Below, one piece after another: positions 55,406 to 64,000 of a DNA stretch of 64,000 nucleotides; position 1 is the first letter of the stretch; the number at the start of each line of letters is the position of its first letter. This stretch comes from Cycas panzhihuaensis (Eukaryota > Cycadophyta): assembly GCA_023213395.1 (NCBI GenBank), contig CM041465.1, positions 245,589,741-245,653,740 on the forward strand, written 5' to 3'. Below the pieces are notes generated by a model. That model had not been told where the DNA came from. It was given only the letters and a program-made list of their open reading frames with translations, and ran no database searches. The position numbers were made by a program, and so were the translations under genes.

Positions 55406-55433
55406 GTATGTAAAATTATTATTTTTTTAATGT
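55119..55433 (+). other. Leader segment of O with a TA/TATG microsatellite
   Basis: (TA)n at about 55344-55392 runs into (TATG)n to 55412. Just before it GAAGCCACGTAGCTTC forms a small hairpin. No coding frame. Confidence 0.75.
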
Positions 55434-55621
55434 TATGTTTAGAATACATTTAATTGTATTTGATAATTGGGTGAAATCTATTCAACCCCTTGTGCTACTC
55501 AGCCCCAAGTCACATGGTGTTTTGATGTGGCCTTGTTTTTATTTATTTTTTTCAAATGGTTGATATATGTGTAGTGTATACACATTAATTGTTATATATA
55601 CATCTTCGTATTTAGCCATGC

Positions 55622-55657
<36 letters not shown>

Positions 55658-55935
55658 GTTAAGCCTTCTTTGGTCCTATGAGCTCTCATGTGACTTTGCT
55701 TATAATTTTTGGTTGTGTAATTGCTATTGTGTATATAACATATTAATGTTTTGATTTTCAAGAGACTATAACTTTGTCATCTGGTGGCTATTTTCAACAA
55801 TATGTACATATTTTTTGAATTTTGGATATATCTCTGAGATATACACATTTGCAACTTTAGTTTTCTACTTTAGTTACAAATTTTGCTATATTTTGCGTTG
55901 TTTTCATTATGGTTGCTTGTCCCAAGTTTCTTGTC
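55434..55935 (+). other. K/L-type leader in element O with a CT/AT microsatellite
   Basis: It aligns in inverted orientation with the leaders of L and K. A (CT)n run at 55621-55643 continues as (AT)n to 55657. Confidence 0.65.
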
Positions 55936-56091
55936 TTTGTTAGAGTTAACTATGCAAATTGAGAGGTCAAAATCTTAGATTTTTTTCAATGTAATAAAAA
56001 CTATGGAGGTAGTTTCAGGGGAATTTGAGGAACTAATTGATCAAGGTGTTAAATAAACATGTTTCATGAATTGTAATGGTGGCCTTGTTAC

Positions 56092-56138
<47 letters not shown>

Positions 56139-56849
56139 ATATTAGACAGAAGTTTCTAATAAAGATGTTCGTAATGTTGTAAGAGAAAATTTGAAAAATG
56201 TCTTACAAAGTTGATGTTAAGTAAGCTCTGAAAGTTTATTTATATTTGAAGAATTGTTGTGTCATTTGCAAGTTGTGAATATAAACTTGATTATTTATGG
56301 GTAACAAAATAGGAAAGATGATGATGTTGTTGTTCGTTTAACCATTAATAATTACCTAATTCCTGTCTTCATTATAAGATTGTTAGACAAGAAGTTGGAC
56401 ATTTTAAAATCACTTTTAATCAGTTCAGTAGTCAACTTATTGAACATCTAAATATACTTATTCAAAATAGCTAAATTATGAGTCCTTTGATGCACTTTAT
56501 CCTAGGCACTTAGGTTTTAAGGGGCAAACAATCAACCTAGGATTCAAGGGTTGTAATATTTAGGGCATCGAAACTGACCTTTTATGAGGTAAACTAATCA
56601 GATTCATGGAAAGACAAGATAGAATCAAGGATAAAATTTAGGTCATGAAGGGCAAAATTTTAAAGTGCAAAACAAAAAATAGGTTTATGCATTATATTTA
56701 GGCTGTCTTTCTTATTATTTATTATTATTGCCATGAAAATGATTATATTAGGAGGTATTGAAAAAAAGAAAAGATGGCTTGCGTTGCATATAGAGCTATG
56801 GCTTTCATTGTTTGCATTTTAGTTTTTAAAACTCATAATTTAAAATTTT
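55936..56849 (+). pseudogene. Element O Gag and zinc knuckle, broken
   Basis: Translation shows ELTMQIERSK in the place of the Gag start, YLIPVFII and HFKITFNQFSSQLIEH-like wording as in L, and a knuckle near 56730 (CHENDYIRRY). A (TC)n run of over 40 bases at 56095-56137 sits in the middle of Gag. Stops are frequent. Confidence 0.7.
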
Positions 56850-57512
56850 CTTAGATTGTAGATTCTAGTTATTCACGTCATATGACAAAAATAATCAAAG
56901 TTTTGTTTCTTTCAAACATGGTGTTAGTTTGGATGAATCAATCATCAGTGGCAATGGTGTTGAGTTATTTGTTATAGGTGCGAGAAATGTTGCACTCAAA
57001 AGTGGATCTATCAACAATATATGGTGTTGTATCAAATTAGAAACTGAAGCTTTTCTCTGTTTATCAACTTTGTTTGAAAGATTATAATATTGAATTTACA
57101 AAATGAGAACTTATTATCAAGAATAATAAAGATCATTGTAAAAATGTTGCTTTTGGTACTATTGTTCATGACAATGGTTTGTATAAGGTTTATGATGTTA
57201 ATTAACCTAGTGTGGAGTATGATATTTAAGAATCTTGTATGAAATTTACTTTTGCTTCACATGCTGCTTACTTTGATTCTCTTAGCGAGTTGTGGCATGT
57301 TAGGTTTGGCCATATTAGTTATGGGCAATTAAATATTCTTTAAATGCATAATATTGTTAATGGATTGTTAAATCTCTCTACTGTGTAGGGTGTTTGTGAG
57401 GGTTGTAATCTAGGGAAACATCACATGTATCCATTTCTACCAAAGAGTTGTTTTAGAGCCCAATATCCTCTTGAATTGATACGTTCTGATATTTGTGATC
57501 CATTTGAAATAT
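56850..57512 (+). pseudogene. Element O protease, pre-integrase domain and integrase start
   Basis: The protease motif is worn (IVDSSYSRHMTK for DSGA..H.T). The pre-integrase domain reads LWHVRFGHISYGQLN and CEGCNLGKHH, and the integrase starts LIRSDICDPFE. The reading is cut by P2 at 57512, and resumes at 60483. Confidence 0.8.
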
Positions 57513-60477
57513 TATTGGACTATGACTTATTCACTTGCCGATGAGTCCTCTTCCCAAATCACCCGTGGGTTTTTGGTGTACTGACAAGGCACAAGTGGTA
57601 TTAGAGCTAGAAGGGTATCTATTCACTCCATTCGACTTGCATGGAGCCATTTTGTCTCTCCTTCACCTTCAATGTGAAGTCTTGAGATTGCACTTATTAT
57701 TTTTGAAAATTTAAGAGTTTTTTAATCATGCAAAGCTTGTATGTCATTTGCAACATATTTCAGTATCCTCCGTTTGTTTGCAGATTCATTGAAGATCGAA
57801 ACTGTTAGTCGGAAGAAGATTTTCTAGCTCCAGGCTTTTGAAAAAATTAATATTTCATCAATCTTTGTAGCTAATTTTTAATTTTATCAAGGGAGATTCT
57901 ATTGATTTTTCATTATAAATCAATTGTTAGTTATAAAATCTATGTTGTAATGCTATAGGGCATATTTTTAGCTGCTTATAGGACCGTTTAGAAAAAGGTT
58001 GTTCAACCCTACGATAGATGGAAATTAAAAGTTGTTCGTTTTTGCTAAAAATTTGCAGGGAGGGATGCCCAAACAAGAGGAATATTTTTGTTTTTTGCAC
58101 CATGTTCGAATTCTGCTTCGATCAGCTTCAAAACACAGAAGTTTAGTTGGTCCTAATCCGATTACTTTTTTGAAAAATTTTCTCGAAACACTTAATGCAT
58201 GCCAAAATTTTTTGAGGGCTTTAGTAGATCTAGTCTCAAGGAATCCGACAAATCAAGTTTCATCAAATTTGATGCACCAGAGAGAGAGATTTCTTCAAAA
58301 TTTCGATTTCTACCTAGAAAAATCTCATAGGAATTTCATTTTCAAAAGTTTCGCTAAAAGACTTTTTGATTCACCACAGGGAGATCTATCATCTAGGAGA
58401 GTGAAATTTTGATTCAAAATGTTTCAACTGTTTCATATGGTTGCATGGCCGTACAAAAGTTTCTGACAGAAGATTTAGATTCCTCTCGCTTTTCTTGATA
58501 CTTTTTCATTTGCATACACTTTGATAGACAAAAGCAAAATAAATGAGGTATAAAAAGCAAGCATCAACACATCAATAATTCATTTCAGTTTTCAACGCAA
58601 ACACATTTACATACTCCTTAAAATGAACCCATTATGTTTGATTATTCCACCATCTTGAGCCTGTTTGCACACTTGCCAAGGTTGAGATACCTTGGTTGGC
58701 AGAATTCCGGGCCCTAAAGGAAGTGTGGATTTCAAGTTGGAGCGATAGGTTAGCCGTACCTACGAGCTCCCTTCAAGGATGACTAAGTGAGACAAATAAA
58801 ACCTTAATGCAAGATTAAAATCAACCAGGTCCAATATCTGTCATAAGCGTGGGATACACACGTACTGTTTGACTCTTCGGAAGAGGTATATAGCTGCGGG
58901 TATAAGGATATACTTCATTTGAAGAGTTAAATGGTATGTGTGTATCCCACAGCTATGGCAGATATTGGACTGGGTTGATTTTAATTTTGCATTAAGGTTT
59001 TAGTTGTCTCGATTGGTTATCAGGATATTCCCTGAAGGGAGCTTGTAGGTATGGCTAACCTATCGCTCCACCAGTATTCTGGTTGAGTCCAGACCCACGT
59101 TGAAACCCACACTTGCCTTAGGGCTCAGAATTCGGTCGATCAAGGTATTTCAACCTTGGCGAGTGTGCAAACAAGCTCAAGATGGCAGAGTTGAAAATTG
59201 AAATGAATTGTTGATGTGTTGATGCTTGCTTTTTATGCCTCCTCAATGTGCATGCAAATGAATAATCATGCAAAGATGTGAAGTATAAACATTGGATTTT
59301 GTTACGATCTAGGTGTTTTACTGTTACAATGAGTTTTTCCTTTTGCTTTTGCTTTTTGAAAAAAGTTTAAGAGAAGGGAAGAAAACAAAAAAAATGAAAA
59401 TTTTCTTATTAACTTAAAATTTGACCAAAAGAGAGAGTATAAAAAAAAGCGAGAGAAATTCGAATCTTCTGTTAGAAACTTCTGTATGGCCATGCAACCA
59501 TACGAAACGACTGAAACGTTTTAGATCCAAACTTCACTCTCCCAGATAATAGATTTCATTGTGGTGAGTCAAAAAGTCTTCTAGCGAAACTTTTGAAAAT
59601 GAGTAGAAATAGCCCGAAACTTGCCAAAACTCCTGTGAGACATTTTTAGGCAGAAACTGAAAATTTGAAGAAATTTCTCTCTCTGGTACATCGAGTTTGA
59701 TGAAACTTGATTTGTTGGATTCCTTGATGCGAGATTTGCAGAAGCCCTCAAGAAATTTTGACATGCATTTAGTGTCTTGAGAAAATTTCTTAGAAAAACA
59801 TTTGTATTAGGGCTGGTTGAACTTCTGTGTTTTGAGACCGATCAAGGCAGAATTTGAAGATGGTGCAGAAGACAAAAATGTCCTTCCCTATAAATTTTTA
59901 GCAAAAACGAACGATTTTTAAGTTTCACCTATCGTAGGGCTGAAAAACTTTTTTCTGAATGGTTTCAACTGATTTTTGCTATTTGCAAACAGTTAAAAAA
60001 TATGCCCTGCAACTTTACAACATAGATTTTATAATTGACAATTAATTTATAATGAAATATTAATATAATCTTCCTTGATAAAATTAAAAATTAGTTCTAA
60101 AGATTGATGAAACGCTAATTTTTTTGACAGGCTAGAGCTAGGAAACCTTCTTCCGGCTAACAATTTCGATCCTCAGTGCACCTATAAACAAATGAAGGAT
60201 ATTGAAATATGTTGTAAATGATATACAAGCTTTGCATGATAAAAAAACTCTCAAAATTTTGAAAATAATGATTGCACTCTCAAGACTTCACATTGAAGGT
60301 GAAGGAGAGGCAAAATTGCTCCATGTAAGTGGAATGGAGTAAATAGATCCCGTTCTAGGTTTGATACCACTTGTGACTTGTCGTTACACCAAAAGCCTGC
60401 GGGCTATGGCTGGTTCACTTGCAGAGAAGTCCTCTTCCCAAATCACCTACGGGCTTTTGGTGTAACGGCAAGTCACG
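57513..60477. mobile_element. P2: 3-kb inverted repeat with LTR-like ends, inserted in O
   Basis: Two arms (57513-58877 and 58922-60477) are inverted copies around a 44-base loop; the right arm has about 130-170 extra bases. AATAT flanks both sides (57508-57512 and 60478-60482), and the O integrase is continuous across it. Each arm starts with a terminal stem-loop block of about 100 bases followed by GTGGTATTAGAGC or GTGGTATCAAACC, a primer-site-like sequence pointing inward. No transposase or retroelement domain is encoded; the 126-residue frame at 58032-58412 has no known motif. Confidence 0.82.
60372..60476 (-). repeat. Terminal stem-loop, possibly a miniature LTR, at the right end of P2
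   Basis: On the minus strand it runs TGACTTGCCGTTACACC to GTGTAACGACAAGTCACA, so it starts TG and ends CA and its two ends pair with each other. The tRNA-Met-like site follows after two bases. The left end of P2 carries a damaged copy whose loop lies in the flipped orientation. Confidence 0.55.
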
Positions 60478-60482
60478 AATAT

Positions 60483-61020
60483 CTTGTGTTTCAAGTAGAA
60501 ATATCTGATTTCTTTTTATTGATAATTTTTCATGTAAGTGTTGGAATTACATTCTCAAGCAAAAAAAGTGGTGTGTTTGATAGATTTATTGAATTGAAAA
60601 TTTTTATTGGGAATTAATCTGATCATAAAATCAAGATTTTGAGATTTGATAATAATATGAAATATATTAGTTATTAGTTTATTGATTTTGGAAATAAGTA
60701 TGGAATTCATTTCTAACATTTTTTGTTCATATTCATCACAATGATGTAAGTAAAAGAAAAAATAAAACTCTTATTTAAATGACACGTTGCATGTCACATT
60801 CTAAGGGTTTAGATTTAAGATTATGGACTGTAGCTATCAATTGTGTTAATTATATATTAAATCATCTATGTACTAAAACTATTCTTGGGGTCACTTTAAA
60901 AAAAAAAAGGTCAGGCAGGAAATTTGCAATGACATATTTCAAAACATTTGGTATTGTTGTATAGGGTCATATTCTTGATAAACGAAAGTTAAAATTAGAT
61001 TCAAAGAGTACTAGATATAT
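60483..61020 (+). pseudogene. Element O integrase, second part
   Basis: Continuing from 57512, translation gives SCKCWNYI and GVFDRFIELKIFI, DNNMKYIS in place of DNGGEY, then, in the frame 60779-60964, LRLWTVAINCVNYILNH and LCTKTILGVTLKKK. Stops in between. Confidence 0.8.
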
Positions 61021-61370
61021 CTTTGTTGGTTGTAGTGAAGAGTATAAAGCTAATAGACTCTTTGATCCTACTTCTCATCAAGTTGCTATTAAGCATGATG
61101 TTAAGGTTGATAAGGATTGTTCATATGCCTTTCCTTTTCTTAAGAATATTGATGTTCTCATATTTCTTTTTATGGATGTTGCTTATATCTCATTTCATGG
61201 TGTTATTTTTGGATCAAGTATTCATATTTTAGGTGGTTCTTCTTCTTGTCTTTTTTGCTTGCAAGTTCTTGGTGGTCTTCAACATGATTCAAATGATTCT
61301 TTTTATGTGGATTTAGATGTTGTTCAAAATCACTTATATGGGTTGACAAAATAACCTAAATGCATTGGTG
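61021..61370 (+). pseudogene. Element O integrase C-terminus and linker, truncated
   Basis: It begins IFVGCSEEYKANRLF (usual IFIGYS..YK.YRL), followed by the linker with GGSSSC and VLGGLQHDSNDSF, as in L. It breaks off near 61370 at element Q. Confidence 0.75.
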
Positions 61371-61720
61371 CACCATTCCGTGACAAAAGTCCTCTTTAAT
61401 TGGTCCTCTGGTGAAATTCAAACTTGATTGTGTCCATTGAAGTCGTTCGTGACAGAGTAAACCTCATGTCTTGTAACTTTCTCTAGAATGTCCTCTGTAA
61501 AGGGGATGGGAAATGGATCTTTCTTGGTTATCTTATTTAGAGCTCTGTAATTAACACAGACTAAGTTTGTTGTTCTTCTTTGGGACCACTACCTTTGTTC
61601 TTTCGAAAATATAATCCGCCTCAAATAACTTGTCAAGTTCATCCTTTACTTTTTCTTTATACTTGGGATTTATGGGGTAAGGCTTTGTCTTATCAGCTTA
61701 GCTCTTTCCACTAGTTCTAT
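61371..61720 (-). pseudogene. Element Q reverse transcriptase, N-terminal part
   Basis: Translation gives VVVPKKNNKLSL, CVNYRALNKITKKDPFP and PFTEDILEKVTRHEVYS, then NDFNGHNQV, a stop and ISPEDQLKRTFVTEW. These are the classic gypsy RT blocks (DG.SGY.Q, where D-G is N-D-F here). It ends before the YxDD box at the junction with O. Confidence 0.88.
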
Positions 61721-62974
61721 CTCTTATGTTCACCAAGTTCAGGCGGAATGCCTTTTATGTCCTTATAGGACCAGGCAAAAACGTCTTTATACTCGAGAAA
61801 TAATGAAGTGGCCTATTACACGATTTTTGCATCCTAGTAATCTCCCATACTGATGATTTGAGATTGTTCTTTCATTCCAATGTTAATCTCTTGTAATTTT
61901 AGTTTTTTTATTTCAACTGTTTTGCCATCTGGGCTTACTGTGTATGTTGGAGCCTTATCAATTATGCAATCTCTACATTTCACTATGGAATAGCTAGGAG
62001 GAAACAATTGTGATTCTTGTTGGATATTATTTTCTTTTATTGCTTTGTCACATTCAATGTGAAAGCAATTTTCTCCTTATCCATGCTTTTTTCCTTGAAA
62101 ATTTGTAAAATTTTCTTAATTTTTTCATTTTTATTATGGTTTGCAAATGTTTGATAAAAACTATCTACCATTAGATCTCAGTCTATTAATTTTATCTTTT
62201 CACAATAGATATACTAGACTACCAAAATGCGTCTAAAAGTCGATCTCCAATATTGCGTCTATTCCTTTTTTTTGGAATTTCATTACCTATCCATATTTGA
62301 ACACAATTTTGCCCATACAATTAAGGACCCTCTCCATTCCAAAACAAGGGCAATTCTATTTCATGATTATGGAATCTATTTAGAAAGTTTCTACTTATCT
62401 CTTTCTAAGAATTAAATTCCTTTGCATAAGCAACATACCATAAATGTGCTTGGCCTATTAAGGAACAAGGAAACACAAGATACCAAAAATTCCCGTGCCA
62501 TTTATTTTTCATTATTTTAATACATTGATCCAAATGTTCTTTTGTTTGCCCCAATTGGCCATAATACTTAGGAAGTTCATTGGAATTCTTACCCTAGACT
62601 TAATTTTCTTAGGTCATTTGCAGGTCTCTTTCTTTGCAAAATTCTTGCGGCAGTTCCAATTGAATTGTTTCATCTTCCATGTTCTCCTCCTCTGAAGAGT
62701 CTACACACATCTCTAAGCAATAACATGGAGAAGGTTCTATTTCCTCCCATGCATTATGAAGCCAATTCAACATATAAGATGATGATGGACTGCTTGGCAA
62801 GGTCGATTGAATCTGAAAAGCTATTTCTAAGCAAGGGCTAACTATCGATTCTGTTGTGGTTGTAGTGGTCGGGGCTTTTTTTTCATCTTTAGTTTTCTTA
62901 ATTTGTGGTCCATTCGAGCATAAGTGAAAAGTAATTGCCTGATTTCCATTTGAGAGTGTAAATGTATGTTTTCC
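61721..62974 (-). pseudogene. Element Q linker between protease and RT
   Basis: 1.25 kb with stops in all frames. The minus-strand frame 62609-62800 is acidic (CVDSSEEENMEDE), as is common in this linker. No domain recognised. Confidence 0.5.
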
Positions 62975-63277
62975 CTAGTCTTGAATGACTTCTGTTGCCA
63001 ATAGCCAAGGTCTTCCCAACAAAGCTGGGTAAGTCCTTTTTTGGCTTTGTATCCTAACTATTGCAAAATCTAGCAGAACAGTAATTACCACAATGGTCAT
63101 TGGAACATTCAACAAGGTGCCCATAAGTCTTACTTGTAATTGGTTAGCCGACCTAATCAAATAGTCTACGACAACCACATCGGGCCTTCCCAAGGCTATC
63201 CAAGAGGATTCAGGCAACACATTCATGCTTGAGCCTTCGTCAACAATTGTTTTACACAGGTTGCCCCAAAAAACCAT
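62975..63277 (-). pseudogene. Element Q aspartic protease
   Basis: The 100-residue frame carries IVDEGSSMNVLPESSWIALG, where the usual D-S/T/G-G catalytic motif is D-E-G, then LIRSANQLQVRLMGTLLNVP and PALLGRPWLLAT, the closing block of gypsy proteases of the RVP type. Confidence 0.85.
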
Positions 63278-64000
63278 TGGAACTCTTGGGTCAACCCCAT
63301 TATCCTTGATATACTAACTGTTGGAGGTAGCCAGCTTCCTACCACTTAAAAAGAACAGAGATACGAATTGAAATTCCTAGTTCCATAAGCAAATCTTTGA
63401 CTATTTGCAACTGTTGCCAGGGATTCATACCTTGTTGTGTAGATTGCCCTAGAACCGTTCTTCTTTTATATTGTTGGACCTTGAATCTTTGTTCTTGCTA
63501 GAATTCTTCCTGTTGGACTTTGCTCGTGGCCTCTTGAAGAATCCTCATTACTTCCTTAAGTCGTTGCTTCTCTACTGTTGTGTTTGGAAAATTGTTCTGA
63601 AGAGGAGGTCCCTTTGTTTTACCGCTATGCGTTTGCAGATATGCTGGTACTTCTTTGTTTCAAACTATATCCACTAGATTGACATTTTGCACTTTAGTGT
63701 TCTTTGGACAATTTGCCCATTTGTGATCCATTGGTCCGCATTCTTTACAAATAAACTCTCCTCCTTTTTTCTTTAGCGGACATTCGAATCTGTAATGCCC
63801 CCATCTTTGACATAGGAAGCAATGAATTAGGTTTGTTTTGACTTTATATTGTTTTGTCGTTCTTCGTTCTGCCTTTTGTACGAATACATTGTGAACTTCT
63901 CCTTCATTATGCTTTGGCGCGTCTATAATTCACACATCATTTTGGATGTTCACTATGTTCATTCTTCAAGTGTTCTTGTTGATTGCAAGGTGGGGGGCAA
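63278..64000 (-). pseudogene. Element Q Gag C-terminus with two zinc knuckles
   Basis: Near 63710-63835 the minus strand reads CFLCQRWGHYRFEC and then CKECGPMDHKWANC, two complete CCHC knuckles 15 residues apart. The link to the protease is Gln-rich with stops. Confidence 0.8.

Larger units (their letters stand above)
53827..61370 (+). mobile_element. Element O: chimeric Ty1/copia element interrupted by P2
   Basis: LTR, primer site and the first 770 bp of leader are of the M family. From about 55434 the sequence is of the K/L family: late leader, Gag, knuckle, protease, integrase and linker, ending at the gypsy fragment Q. The change of family falls beside a TA microsatellite. P2 splits the integrase at 57512/60478. 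Confidence 0.7.
61371..64000 (-). mobile_element. Element Q: Ty3/gypsy gag-pol fragment, cut by the window edge
   Basis: The minus strand shows two zinc knuckles, an aspartic protease and the first part of RT in that order, the gypsy arrangement with no integrase in between. It is the only non-copia element seen. No LTR lies within the window. Confidence 0.85.

Noticed and set aside
58032-58412. 126-residue ORF in P2 as a gene
   Set aside because: No known domain, and the inverted partner around 59530-59900 is broken by stops.

Overview
This window is plant nuclear DNA made almost wholly of old, broken retrotransposons. I found no host gene, tRNA, rRNA or CRISPR array. Ty1/copia elements dominate: Gag zinc knuckles, DSGA-type proteases, DDE integrases, RTs with YVDDM-type motifs and RNase H, with LTRs beginning TGTT and primer-binding sites matching the initiator-methionine tRNA (TGGTATCAGAGC and variants). 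One Ty3/gypsy fragment lies at the right edge. The AT-rich sequence, deep nesting and heavy C-to-T/G-to-A decay fit a large-genome seed plant, possibly a gymnosperm. The species cannot be named from this sequence.

Layout. I name the elements A to Q. A (1-958, minus) is a 5' LTR and leader that cuts into the RT of K. K (minus) is scattered over 959-2296, 7275-8525 and 42549-44410. Inside K sit a 5-kb giant inverted repeat, P1 (2297-7274), and element J (8964-42548, minus). J holds a complete small element E (10229-13296), a solo LTR N (15932-16567) and element I (18005-41573, plus). I holds G (18673-35085, plus) and the fragment B (38111-41499, plus). G holds F (19471-30570, minus), and F holds H (23683-30405, plus). 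Five-base target duplications mark E (AATCT), N (TAGCA), I (AAAGA), G (TTTAA), F (TCATT) and H (GTGCA), so the order of insertion can be read directly, H being the last.

Right of the nest are L (44791-48956, minus), M (48957-53826, minus) and O (53827-61370, plus). M and O meet LTR-to-LTR with no spacer and form a 2.5-kb palindrome (P3). O is interrupted by a 3-kb inverted repeat, P2 (57513-60477), whose ends look like short LTRs with primer-binding sites. A minus-strand Ty3/gypsy fragment, Q, fills 61371-64000.

Nothing here works as a host pathway. All pol regions carry stops or frameshifts. The best preserved reading frames are the Gag-like ORF of E, the Gag of H and the ORFs of F. E and F have no pol yet keep LTRs, primer sites, purine tracts and a shared Gag-like protein with a shared C-terminal motif, so they look like related non-autonomous elements mobilised in trans. 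The most unusual signals are the three long palindromes, the E/F family, the resolvable nest and two independent tandem duplications inside RT regions.
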